Assembly: GCA_028284485.1 (NCBI GenBank)
Contig: JANQRQ010000337.1
Span: 1-64,000, forward strand
DNA: 64,000 bases
Direction of reading: 5' to 3'
Source of the DNA: Planctomycetaceae bacterium
Lineage (GTDB): Bacteria; Planctomycetota; Planctomycetia; Planctomycetales; Planctomycetaceae
Numbering within the stretch: position 1 is the stretch's first letter; the number at the start of each line of letters is the position of its first letter. A model generated the notes under the pieces. That model was given only the letters and a program-made list of their open reading frames with translations, searched no databases and was not told where the DNA came from. Below are positions 28,021 to 36,950 of the stretch, piece after piece. A program made the position numbers and the translations under genes.

Positions 28021-28542
28021 ATGGCGGGTTCGATGGAGTCGGATGAACTTAGAAACAAACTCGCGGCGCTGCACAACTCGGCCTTTGGTTGGGCCATGGT
28101 CTGTTGCGACCGCGATCGGGATTTGGCGGCCGACGTCCTCCAGCAGGCGTATTGCCGAATTCTGGGTGGTGATGCGTCATTCGCCGGTCACTCCGAATTC
28201 TCAACCTGGGTCTTCGGCGTGATTCGTAACATCGCCCGCGAAGAATTTCGCCGGCGAAGTCGAGGGCCGCTTTCGCAATCGATCGCACTGACCGATGCAG
28301 TGACGGATGCCGACGAAATTTCAATCGAACAACGCGAGTTGGCCGAGCAGCTTGGTGCCGCAATGCAACAACTGTCCGACCGCCAGCGCGAAGTGCTGCA
28401 CTTGACCTTTTACGAAAACCTGACGATTGAACAAGCCGCTGAGATATTGGAGACCACCGTCGGAACGGCTCGGCAACATTACGCACGCGGTAAGGCGGCC
28501 TTGCATCGCATCCTTTCGGCGAATCGGGAATTGGAACGGTGA
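28021..28542 (+). CDS. RNA polymerase ECF sigma factor
   Basis: A 173-residue ECF sigma factor. Region 2 is about residues 20-75, with the CDRDRDLAADVLQQAYCRIL and FSTWVFGVIRNIAREEFRRR segments. Region 4 is about 115-170, with LSDRQREVLHLTFYENLTIEQAAEIL and GTARQHYARGKAAL. Alternative starts are GTG at 27982 and ATG at 28033; no ribosome site decides. Its TGA overlaps the next gene's GTG by four bases, so the two are translationally coupled. Followed by a one-helix membrane protein and a Spy-like protein, it fits a surface-signalling sigma system. Its own promoter motif was not identified. Confidence 0.9.
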   Translation: MAGSMESDELRNKLAALHNSAFGWAMVCCDRDRDLAADVLQQAYCRILGGDASFAGHSEFSTWVFGVIRNIAREEFRRRSRGPLSQSIALTDAVTDADEISIEQRELAEQLGAAMQQLSDRQREVLHLTFYENLTIEQAAEILETTVGTARQHYARGKAALHRILSANRELER

Positions 28543-29060
28543 ACAACGATCATGAACTAAACCGAATGTTCGAGGCGCAGCGAATGGTGGACGAATCGCA
28601 TGCACCTGCGTTCGAGGAAATCGACGCCAAACCATCCGTTTCGCGCGATGCCATGTCGAGCAGCAGGTTACCGAACAGCGCGACGCACAGATTAAGGTTG
28701 GTCGCGGTCGTTGTTGTTTCTTCTGTTGCGTTGCTCGCAGTGATCGGATTCTTCGTCGCAACGTCCGCCCCAACACCCGGGGAACCAGGCGCACAAAAAG
28801 AGATCGAGGATGTCGCCGAGCGCGAAGGAACTCGAGAGGCGCCGACGGAAACAGGCCGCGTCGGATCGACGGTAGCAAGAGCTGAACTCGAGAGACTAAA
28901 TCGCGTCTGTGACGCTCTGCTGGCGACGATCGGCCGATCTGATTCAGGTACAACCGTTCAATCAGATGACGAAATCGATCAAGAGATGGTCTGGCCAACC
29001 GGAACCGACTCGTTGATCAGTTTTGACACTCTTTCATTCAATGACAGGACTGCAAGATGA
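28539..29060 (+). CDS. Single-pass membrane protein, putative anti-sigma factor
   Basis: A 173-residue protein starting with GTG inside the sigma gene stop and ending four bases into the next gene. A cytoplasmic N-terminus of about 50 residues precedes one membrane helix (about 53-75, LVAVVVVSSVALLAVIGFFV). An acidic outer part with a helix (ARAELERLNRVCDALLATIG) follows. I see no zinc-binding HxxxCxxC anti-sigma motif, so it is not a ZAS protein. Its position and shape resemble a CnrY-like short anti-sigma factor, which is an inference. No family is recognised by sequence. Confidence 0.7.
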   Translation: MNNDHELNRMFEAQRMVDESHAPAFEEIDAKPSVSRDAMSSSRLPNSATHRLRLVAVVVVSSVALLAVIGFFVATSAPTPGEPGAQKEIEDVAEREGTREAPTETGRVGSTVARAELERLNRVCDALLATIGRSDSGTTVQSDDEIDQEMVWPTGTDSLISFDTLSFNDRTAR

Positions 29061-30985
29061 ATCGTTTACTTGCTCTCGCGTTATTCGTATTCATCTTCGT
29101 GTTTCTACCCGCAAATGCCCTCGCGCTGGACTCGCTCGATGCGCTGTTGCCGACACCATACCTGCTTCGTAGCCGTGCGGACGATCTGAATATCGACGCA
29201 GCGACGCAGGCCCGTATCGAGCAAATGTATCAAGCGGCGGAACCGAAATACCACGAACTCAAACGAAAGCTCGAACAATTTACCGAACAGTTGAACGCGG
29301 CGTTGGTCGAAGACGAGTACGACACGGCCAAGATTCAGCAGCGCATGAAAGCTACACTCGAAGCCGAGAACGAACTAAAGCTGTATCAAGTACGTGTTCG
29401 TATCAGCCTTTTATCGCAGGTCACAGCGGATCAGCGCCAGGGGGCACGCAATTTCGCCAGCGAGAGACTGGAGGAATCCCGATGGCGGGGGGATGTCCTG
29501 TCTGATGGCGAACTCGACACTCTGCTTCCACGCCCGTTTTGGTTTCGTAGTCGTGCCGAGGAGTTGCGAATTGATGCTTCGACACGCGAGCGTCTCGAGC
29601 AGACATATCAATCTTTGGAGCCCAGATACCACGAACTGAAAGACCAACTCGATCCACCAACAAAAGGTCTTTTGAAAGTCATCCTGGCTGACCATCTCGA
29701 CGAAGAAGCGATTCTCAGACGCTTCACCGCGCTGTTGGAAGCGGAAACGCAACTGAAACTGCACCAAGTCCGCGTCCGGACAACTCTACTGTCGCATGTT
29801 TCGGCCCAAAAGCGTCGCGCGGCCCGTGAACTGGCAAAGCGAAAACCGGAATCCGATTGGAGAAAGGTTCTCAGGGACAAAGTCGAGAGAATCCGCCGAC
29901 TGAGCCAACAGTTGAGTGACAACGGCGAATCGGTCGCCGACATCGAACAGCAGTTAAGCAACATCGAAGAGACAATCTCCGAAGGTCAAATCACGGAAGG
30001 TGGACGGAGGCTCGAACAACTTTTTCGCGAATTAGAGCAGCGGCTGGAGAGCGACCAACCAGAGCCAGTGGAACCCGACCTAGCCGAACGTGAGCTGCCG
30101 CCTCCCACTCTTGCCAATGTTTCCTATGGAAAGCACCGACGGAACATTCTCGATTTCTGGCAGGCGGAATCGGACGAACCGACGCCGTTGGCGGTTTACT
30201 ATCACGGCGGGGGATTTCGTGTGTTTGATAAAGGTAAAATCACCACAAAATGGCCGGCGACGGTCAATGCATTGCTTGATGGGAAGATTTCGGTTGCCGC
30301 TGTGAACTACCGGTTGATCCAACACGCTCCGTTGCCGGCCGCGTTTCACGACAGCCGGCGCGCGTTGCAATTCCTGAGAAACAAAGCCACCGATTGGAAC
30401 ATCGACGCCTCGCGGGTTGCGGCATGGGGTGGTTCAGCCGGCGCGCAGATTTCGATGTACCTCGCGTTCCACGACGATATGGCCGACCCGGCCAGCAGCG
30501 ACCCCGTCGAGCGGCGGTCGACCCGCCTGACTTGTGTGGCGACACGCGATGGACAAACGAGCCGCGATTACCAGTGGTGGGTCGATCATATCCCCGGCTA
30601 CAAAGAACCACACATGGACTTTCACGAAATGTTCGGCGTCACAACACGTGAGGCGTTTCTGCGGAAGATGGTCGACGTATCGGCACTTTCGCTAGTCTCA
30701 CGTGATGATCCACCCGTCTACATGAATTACGAAATGACGCCGACTGCCCCTGTCCCCGAATCGACGCCGAGCAACCCACGCGCGACGATCAGCTTTCAAG
30801 GGCACCATGTCGTGTTCGGCGTGAAGTTAAAAGAGCAGATGGACAAGCTGGGAGTGGAAGCGCACTTGGACTATCCCGGTTCGGAGTCGGCCTATCGCTC
30901 GGTCGAGCAATTCCTCATCGCCAAACTGACGCATAAAGATCCGCAATTGCGGCCGAAACGAGAAGTCACGGCAAACAGTCACTGA
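29057..30985 (+). CDS. Tandem Spy/CnrX-like repeat protein fused to alpha/beta hydrolase
   Basis: A 642-residue exported protein (signal peptide 1-24). Two related repeats follow, about 25-139 and 153-265. Each opens with LDxLLPxPxxxRSRAxxLxIDAxTxxRxEQxYQ and is helical, like periplasmic Spy/CpxP/CnrX metal- or stress-sensor domains. A coiled stretch (266-335) leads to an esterase/lipase domain from about 352. That domain has the oxyanion HGGG at 383-386, GGSAG with Ser460, and an Asp candidate in SRDDPPVY. The usual catalytic His near the end is not seen; the position reads YPGSESAYRS, so the triad may be incomplete. Its ATG overlaps the previous stop. It is probably a sensor arm of the sigma system, with an enzymatic or binding domain. 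The fusion is unusual. Confidence 0.82.
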   Translation: MNRLLALALFVFIFVFLPANALALDSLDALLPTPYLLRSRADDLNIDAATQARIEQMYQAAEPKYHELKRKLEQFTEQLNAALVEDEYDTAKIQQRMKATLEAENELKLYQVRVRISLLSQVTADQRQGARNFASERLEESRWRGDVLSDGELDTLLPRPFWFRSRAEELRIDASTRERLEQTYQSLEPRYHELKDQLDPPTKGLLKVILADHLDEEAILRRFTALLEAETQLKLHQVRVRTTLLSHVSAQKRRAARELAKRKPESDWRKVLRDKVERIRRLSQQLSDNGESVADIEQQLSNIEETISEGQITEGGRRLEQLFRELEQRLESDQPEPVEPDLAERELPPPTLANVSYGKHRRNILDFWQAESDEPTPLAVYYHGGGFRVFDKGKITTKWPATVNALLDGKISVAAVNYRLIQHAPLPAAFHDSRRALQFLRNKATDWNIDASRVAAWGGSAGAQISMYLAFHDDMADPASSDPVERRSTRLTCVATRDGQTSRDYQWWVDHIPGYKEPHMDFHEMFGVTTREAFLRKMVDVSALSLVSRDDPPVYMNYEMTPTAPVPESTPSNPRATISFQGHHVVFGVKLKEQMDKLGVEAHLDYPGSESAYRSVEQFLIAKLTHKDPQLRPKREVTANSH

Positions 30986-31144
30986 GCCGCTGCACTCTGC
31001 GGTGGAGTGAATGTAAACGGCGCGATCATGACACATCGCCATACAGGGCAAGTCATTGCCAGATCCGGATGTTCGATCTGCATTTGGACATGGTCCAGGA
31101 AGAAGTCGCAGCGCGGCGATGCGACACGCGACCTGCCGCATTTG

Positions 31145-32017
31145 TCACGCGTTGGATGATCTTGCTTCACGAAGCTTTGCGATGCTTTCGGCCGATGTGA
31201 CGCGCTCGAGAAATGGCCCGCCGACCTCGTAAAACGCCGCACAGGGCTCGCATCGCTTAACCTGCATGACGACATACACTGGTGGACGATGCGGAGCATC
31301 AAGTTGGATGGCGACAAATTCCACTGTGACCGGCTGTTCGCAAATAAATGACATTCCACCTCGCGATAAATCGCGGGCGACTGCAAAAAACACGTCGCCT
31401 TGCATACACATCGATTTGTCTAACGCGAGTACTTTGACAGGCAAAGTGAACGGAATTCGGTCAACCAGGTCTTCGGAATCGAATGTTGGCAGGTTGGCAA
31501 TGATGCCGTCAATTTCGGTCGGGACGGCATTGACGTCCTTGCTGGAATTCGATGGGGAGACTGTTTCGTCGATTGTTGCCGCTTCGACATCGTCTTGTGA
31601 AGAATTCCGCGACGCACTCGCTGCGGAATCATCATTCGTATAACTTCGAACGCGATCCCCCAGTTTCTGCAACTTTCGGTCGATCGATTGTAGAAAGCTC
31701 CGAAAGTTGTCGACTTCTTGTTGGCTTTCCTTCAAGACACGGACAGCCTGTTCTAAATTCGGCGCTTCCGATGCCGCGATCTCCGATTGTTGCTTCACAA
31801 CCGTTTCGATGTAGTCGGTATGGATGCTGACTCTTCGGACGATTGAAATGACGATCCGGTCGAGAGTACGAATTGCACGCTGCATTCGGTTCGTCAAACC
31901 GGGGCGCCGACCGCCGGTTGAGCCGGAATGAATCCACAGGCCGATCAGGATTCCGGCAATCAGATTCAGCGCCGAAATGATCAGCGCCGCGATCAGCAGA
32001 TTCAACTCTCCAGACAT
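31145..32017 (-). CDS. Membrane-anchored PilZ-like domain protein
   Basis: A 290-residue protein. The start at 32017 puts a membrane helix at once (LLIAALIISALNLIAGILIGLWI, about 6-28). The earlier in-frame start at 32185 adds a leader without a clear purpose. A coiled-coil follows (about 60-125), then a Ser/Asp-rich linker. The C-terminal PilZ-like domain is about 180-280, with RIPFTLPV near its start and DLSRGGMSF, the typical D-x-S-x-x-G signature. PilZ domains bind cyclic-di-GMP through an RxxxR and this motif. The RxxxR is only partly evident, so binding is uncertain. It converges with the sensor-esterase gene. Confidence 0.75.
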   Translation of the reverse strand: MSGELNLLIAALIISALNLIAGILIGLWIHSGSTGGRRPGLTNRMQRAIRTLDRIVISIVRRVSIHTDYIETVVKQQSEIAASEAPNLEQAVRVLKESQQEVDNFRSFLQSIDRKLQKLGDRVRSYTNDDSAASASRNSSQDDVEAATIDETVSPSNSSKDVNAVPTEIDGIIANLPTFDSEDLVDRIPFTLPVKVLALDKSMCMQGDVFFAVARDLSRGGMSFICEQPVTVEFVAIQLDAPHRPPVYVVMQVKRCEPCAAFYEVGGPFLERVTSAESIAKLREARSSNA

Positions 32018-32340
32018 CGCTCCGCATCTTTGGGAGACAATCGGATCGTCCAAGCCGTGGGCCGTACACACTGATTCGTGGGACGCGGCTAATGTCGAAC
32101 AAGGAATTTCAACCGTGGCCACGATTCCATGGAGCGCCTTCGTAGAGTATCGCGAACGGCAATCGGAAGCGGCATCGATTCCCATGAAATCATCAAGTTT
32201 TATCGATGTGAGGGAAACGACTTACGCCCGGAGGTGATTTGGACCGCAGTCGGGTCGGTATGGCGACTTGCTGCACCGAAAAGCTGACTATGCAGAATCA
32301 ACGCTGCTGCGACCTGTCTATCGGCAATCGCGGCTGATTC

Positions 32341-32823
32341 TTAGATGAAGACGCCGATCGATTCTTTACCGATGGCCCGACGCCAAACCGTCAGTTGGCC
32401 GACGTGGTACGCAGTATGTGCTGCAACGATTTGGACCAAGATGTGGCCCATGGTGGGGTAGGTTTCGTCCGGCAATGACTGATTCCAGACAGATTCAGTC
32501 GTCGCCAAAAGGGCCTGCTTTAGTCGACCCTCCGCGTCATCCAGTGAGGCAACCATTTCCGATTTCTGCGGATAGTGATTCTGATCGGATAACGGAGTGC
32601 TGCCATACCCGAATCGCGCTTCCCAATCATCTGGCAACCATCTGTCAGCACCGATTTCTGCTGATACTTCCTGACAGCTGAAAATAATATGCCCAAGCGT
32701 CCATGTGGCGTGATTGGGTATACCGGTTAGCTGCGCAACCATTTCTTGTTCCGACAAGTCGGCAACCGAGAGCTGAATGAACTTCACACTCGATTCGAAC
32801 GAGCGAACTAATTCAGGAATCAC
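32341..32823 (-). CDS. DinB-like (DUF664-type) protein
   Basis: A 160-residue cytoplasmic four-helix bundle protein of the DinB/YfiT-like superfamily. Metal-ligand candidates are the His residues in NHATWTLGHI (about 37-46) and in HTAYHVGQLTVWRR near the C-terminus. The spacing agrees with the usual three-His site. Members include thiol-dependent transferases and stress-induced proteins, but the actual role is unknown. It stands alone, with no obvious partner on either side. Confidence 0.85.
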   Translation of the reverse strand: MIPELVRSFESSVKFIQLSVADLSEQEMVAQLTGIPNHATWTLGHIIFSCQEVSAEIGADRWLPDDWEARFGYGSTPLSDQNHYPQKSEMVASLDDAEGRLKQALLATTESVWNQSLPDETYPTMGHILVQIVAAHTAYHVGQLTVWRRAIGKESIGVFI

Positions 32824-33170
32824 AGTTCAGCCCCCCTCAGTTCGAAAGCAATTGCTCGACCCGCAATGACAATGTCATGTGATCGCGACCGCCGGAAGTG
32901 CATGGTCCGTCTCAGGCGGTATTGGTCCTCACTACCGATGCAATGTTTCCCAGTGTGGTCTGTGAGTCCGCCCTAACTCTGCGATAGAAATGTGACTACA
33001 ACAAACGATACAGCACTGATGATTCGTCCGCTAGAGAGACGACGCAGCAGCGTCGCGCAGATCTTCCTGGACATGGACGCCGATCTTGCTCCGAAACGGT
33101 ATGATGAAACTCGAAACAATCGACAAGAGACCTGAATTTGCGAAACAACTGTCTTCGTCAATCCGAGCGC
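32824..33170. other. Divergent spacer without recognised gene
   Basis: A 347-bp divergent spacer. It holds two very short open frames (a 38-codon plus-strand one ending at 33134 and a 62-codon minus-strand one). Neither has a ribosome site or similarity I recognise. Promoters for both flanking genes must lie here, but no clear -35/-10 pair was seen. Confidence 0.4.
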
Positions 33171-35087
33171 ATGAACGCTGATCCCACACGAATACTATTA
33201 CTGATTTTTTGCTTGAATTGGATGCTCCCGCGACCGGCTTTTGCCCAGGAGACAGCCGAGTCTGCCGTGGAAATTGCTCGGGACAATCGGCGCGTGCAAG
33301 AGTTCGTTGAGCAGCACGCGGAAACGCGGCTGGAAGCGCATTTCAACGATCAATTCCAAGTTTGGATTATCGAGCTGTTTAATGACGGAGGAAAACTGGG
33401 CCTGGTCAGTGTGCGCAACGGTGAGGTCGTCGAAGTCGATTTGGGGAATGGTGGGCGCGAACGCGATTCCGCCCGCGAGTTGATCGAGAACGATGTACGG
33501 ATCCGCGAACTCCGCGAGCAATTTCCCGAAGCGCAACTCGAAATCGGGCGCTCGGACGATGCAGAAACACGGCCATTCGAGTTGATCGTCAATAAGCGAG
33601 AAGTCGCCGCCGGCCTTGTCAATCTCGAAACAGGGCGTGTGCAATTCTACGACGATATGCCGACGAATAATGAAAAAGTCGAAGATTCTGGAGGTTTTAT
33701 AAAGGCGCTGCTAAGGGCCGTCGCGTTTCCACAAGAGGGACCCGGCCTGTTTTGGCTGTCGGCGGCAGTAACATTGCTGGTAATTTTTCCGTTTCGTAAA
33801 CCGCTAAGCCTTCAGTCGGTCGACGTGATCGCGCTCTTGGCGATCTATCCACTCTCATCGGTTGTGTGGGGACACAAATGGCTGACATACATCGCATTGT
33901 TTGCGGTCACCAGTTACTTTTCGCTGCGTTGTCTCTTGCAGGCATCGGCCATTCGTCGACGAGTCGAACCAACCACATTACCGGTGGCTGCTTTGGTAAC
34001 ATTTCTGGCAATCGCCGCCGTTGCCCATGTGCAAACCGTGGCAACGCGTGGGCCCGATGATTCGGGAATTTGGTCGGTCTTTGGTGGCCAATACTTGTGG
34101 CAGACCGGCCGGTTCCCCTATGGGCAGGTCGGCGGAGGTGGTACCTACGGGCCGCTGCTTTATGCAATTCATGCACCGGTCGCTCATTTCCTGCCGCCGG
34201 TCGCACATTCAGACGACGGCGCAACGATCGTCGCTGATCGGAGCAATTTTGTGCAGGTCGGGTATCAGAACGTCAACTTCCGACCAGCCAAGGTTGTGAT
34301 GCTGCTGTTCGATCTGATGTTGATTTGGTCGCTGTTTGCGATCGGTCGGCAACTGCAATCGCCACAGCTCGGAGTCGTACTGGCGCTACTCTACGCGGTC
34401 AATGCCATAACCATTCAGCGCGATCTGTTATTCATCAGCCATATTGCACCGACCGCTTGTGTTGTTGCCGCCATCGCATGCAGGCATCACCCCGTGTCGT
34501 CCGGGTTCTTACTGGGATGTGGAGCGTCGATTCTGTTTTGGCCGGCGTTTTTGATTCCCCTGTGGTTGGGCTACTTCGGCAGTCGCGGGCTGAAGCCATT
34601 GATCCGCGGCGGGGCAGCCATCGCAGCGGTCGGAGTGTTGACCTTGTCAGCGATTTGGCTATTGACCGAACCGGTCGAACAGAAAGGGTCGATCCGCGTG
34701 TTCTTGGACAACACATGGACGCACCAGGAAGGCGGCGGTAACTACAGTCACAGCCCGTTTGGTTTTTGGGGCCAATGGATCGAACGTGAGCCCGAACGAA
34801 TCGAGCAAATCGATCGAATCAAATCCGCTGTCCGATGGGCCTATTTCGCATTGTGCTTGTTACCGCTGCTGTACGTCTTTCGTTCGCGGCCCATGCAGCC
34901 GACAACTTTGATTGCGCTATCCGCCTTTTATGCGTTGGGCCTGCAGTTTTGGAAGACACACGGCGGCGGACTCTATACCGGCTGGTATCTACCGTTGGTC
35001 ATTGCCGCGCTGTTTTCATTTTGCGATTTGGAAGAACCGGAAGGCCGGATCGCGGAGAGGCGCGACGATGATCCGGTAATGGCGTGA
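33171..35087 (+). CDS. Membrane protein: PepSY-like N-terminus, GT-C-like body
   Basis: A 638-residue protein. The ATG at 33171 opens a signal peptide (ends RPAFAQE). The outer N-terminal part, about 25-170, has two related PepSY-like blocks: VWIIELFNDGGKLGLVSVRNGEV, then FELIVNKREVAAGLVNLETGRV. The rest carries about 10 membrane helices and a long outer loop (GGQYLWQTGRFPYGQVGGGGTYGP, near 315-340). It resembles GT-C polyprenyl-phosphate sugar transferases of the GT87/DUF2029 kind, which put sugars on lipids or proteins at the outer face. The catalytic Asp could not be fixed. PepSY blocks usually inhibit proteases or sense ligands, so the combination is unusual. Confidence 0.7.
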   Translation: MNADPTRILLLIFCLNWMLPRPAFAQETAESAVEIARDNRRVQEFVEQHAETRLEAHFNDQFQVWIIELFNDGGKLGLVSVRNGEVVEVDLGNGGRERDSARELIENDVRIRELREQFPEAQLEIGRSDDAETRPFELIVNKREVAAGLVNLETGRVQFYDDMPTNNEKVEDSGGFIKALLRAVAFPQEGPGLFWLSAAVTLLVIFPFRKPLSLQSVDVIALLAIYPLSSVVWGHKWLTYIALFAVTSYFSLRCLLQASAIRRRVEPTTLPVAALVTFLAIAAVAHVQTVATRGPDDSGIWSVFGGQYLWQTGRFPYGQVGGGGTYGPLLYAIHAPVAHFLPPVAHSDDGATIVADRSNFVQVGYQNVNFRPAKVVMLLFDLMLIWSLFAIGRQLQSPQLGVVLALLYAVNAITIQRDLLFISHIAPTACVVAAIACRHHPVSSGFLLGCGASILFWPAFLIPLWLGYFGSRGLKPLIRGGAAIAAVGVLTLSAIWLLTEPVEQKGSIRVFLDNTWTHQEGGGNYSHSPFGFWGQWIEREPERIEQIDRIKSAVRWAYFALCLLPLLYVFRSRPMQPTTLIALSAFYALGLQFWKTHGGGLYTGWYLPLVIAALFSFCDLEEPEGRIAERRDDDPVMA

Positions 35088-35669
35088 TCGAACGCGGCAA
35101 TCGACTTTTCGATTCGCAGCAATGCCCAAACGGCGCTGAGTATCGTCCGGCCTGCCTTACTCAGCAACAACGATTCACCACCGCGGCAATGATCACGGTC
35201 CCTTGAGAATCTGGCACTACATTCTCAGATTCTTGTCCACGATAACGCGTCTTTTGTGGTTTCATGTACGGAGAGATGGTCCCTTGCCGCTGAACCGGTT
35301 CGGAACTGCGACCCTGAGTTTGGTTCCGAGAATCCACTGATGGCCTCGTCTCCACCGGGATGAACGATGACTGGAGCTGTGCCACGAACGAACGGACCAC
35401 TTCAACGAGCCTGGGCGACAAATCCCGGTTGACTCTTGCCGTGGAAATATTTGGTCGACTTTAACGCGTCGAGGTGCCGAAATCTGTATTCCGAAAGAGA
35501 AAAATGACGGTTTGGGAGTCCCTTCTGAGGGCGAGTTGATTATCTTGGAGTATGGCTGCCATGTCGGCCCCCTCGCATTCAAGCCTACGAAGTCGGACAA
35601 ACCCGATGATCCGACTGCAACGTACCCGATTGACCTGCCTCAATAGAAACTCTCCCCAAGAGTTAATCC
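35088..35669. other. 582-bp spacer with a possible gene remnant
   Basis: No complete gene was found. One plus-strand frame is open from about 35370 to a TAG at 35646-35648. Its last part, EGELIILEYGCHVGPLAF and on, reads like a protein end. It has no ATG or GTG start in frame and is about 92 codons, so it may be the stub of a lost gene or a chance open frame. Minus-strand frames of similar length overlap it. The region must also hold the promoter of the efflux operon. Confidence 0.3.
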
Positions 35670-36911
35670 GTGACGACTAGTTCATCGATTTCAACATTTT
35701 TGAGTCGGATACTGCGTGTCGGGCTGCCGCTGGCATTGCTCGCAATTGGCGCGTACGCCTATTCGGTTCTGTCGGTCGAACCGGAAGAGGAAAAAAGCCC
35801 TCCCGTAGCAAACCAAGTTATTCGGACCAACGTGACGGAGTTGCAGATTCGGGATTACCCGGTCGTTGTCACGACCCACGGAATTGTGCAGGCCCACAAC
35901 GAAGTCACACTCAGTGCTGAAGTTTCGGGTCTCGTGCAACAGATTAGTTCCACCTTTGAAGCCGGTTCGTATTTTTCCGAAGGCGACGTGCTGCTCGAAT
36001 TGGACGACCGCGATTACAAAACACGCCTAGCCGTTGCCGAGGCACGAGTCTTGAGTGCCCAAGCGTCGGTGCAGTTGGCAAACGAGAACTTCGACCGCAT
36101 CAAAAGTTTGTATGACCGTAACGTCTCGACGGAGGCGGAAGTCAATCTGGCGTCGGCAACGAGTTCGCAAGCGGTCGCCGAATTGAACACGGCCGAGGCC
36201 GACGTCGAACAAGCCAAGCGGGATTTGGAGCGTACCAAGATTCGGGCACCGTTTGATGGCCGCGTGCGGCACAAAGCGATCGGTTTGGGTCAATCAATTG
36301 GCCAGGGAACGACATTGGGAGTTGTGTTTGCCATCGATTTTGCTGAAGTCAGATTGCCGATTGCCGGTCCCGAATTGCAGTTTCTTGAACTTCCGGAGTT
36401 GGCGAGCGATCCGCCGGTCGAAGTCGAACTGCGCGACGCAATCAGCGAAACGAACGAAACGGTGTGGAACGCCAAAATCATTCGTACGGAAGGAACCCTG
36501 GATCAAGATTCGTTGGAGTTGTTTGCCATCGCGAGGATCGACGATCCGTTCGGTCGCGAATCGGTGCATCCGCCGCTGCGAATCGGGCAACCGGTCGTGG
36601 GATCCATTGCTGGGAAGGTGTTGAAGGATGTCATCGCGCTGCCACGAATGGCCGTTCGCCAGCTTGATCAAGTGATCCTTGTCGACAATTCGGAATTAAC
36701 GCTGATCCCCAGGACAATCGAGCCAATCTGGTCGGATGAAGAATTTGTCATCGTTCGCGATTCCTCAATTCAAAACGGGGCGTGGCTCTCGACGACACAT
36801 TTGGTTTACGCACCAGAAGGTGCCAAGGTGGAGATCATTCCCGATATCGAACAGACGACAACTGCAGCCAAAACAAATGTTGCTGACGATACAGAGTCGG
36901 TGGCCAACTAA
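35670..36911 (+). CDS. RND efflux periplasmic adaptor (HlyD/MFP family)
   Basis: A 413-residue adaptor starting with GTG. It has an N-terminal membrane anchor (about 14-33), then a lipoyl half-motif (VTLSAEVSGLVQQISSTFEAGSYFSEGDVLLELDDRDY, about 78-112). A coiled hairpin follows (about 113-190), then the second lipoyl half (TKIRAPFDGRVRHKAIGLGQSIGQGTTL), a beta-barrel and a membrane-proximal domain. Adaptors of this kind join an RND pump to an outer-membrane channel. The pump gene starts 39 bp downstream, so the two form an operon. No TolC-like gene is in the window. The substrate is unknown. Confidence 0.95.
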   Translation: MTTSSSISTFLSRILRVGLPLALLAIGAYAYSVLSVEPEEEKSPPVANQVIRTNVTELQIRDYPVVVTTHGIVQAHNEVTLSAEVSGLVQQISSTFEAGSYFSEGDVLLELDDRDYKTRLAVAEARVLSAQASVQLANENFDRIKSLYDRNVSTEAEVNLASATSSQAVAELNTAEADVEQAKRDLERTKIRAPFDGRVRHKAIGLGQSIGQGTTLGVVFAIDFAEVRLPIAGPELQFLELPELASDPPVEVELRDAISETNETVWNAKIIRTEGTLDQDSLELFAIARIDDPFGRESVHPPLRIGQPVVGSIAGKVLKDVIALPRMAVRQLDQVILVDNSELTLIPRTIEPIWSDEEFVIVRDSSIQNGAWLSTTHLVYAPEGAKVEIIPDIEQTTTAAKTNVADDTESVAN

Positions 36912-36950
36912 AGTTCGGCGTCCGCCAAACTGCGTGATGGGCTTTTTTCG

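Noticed and set aside
30979-31386. Minus-strand open frame (135 codons) at the convergent end of the sensor-esterase gene
   Set aside because: Most of it overlaps the PilZ gene in another frame. Only the last 50 codons lie in the spacer, with no start of their own.
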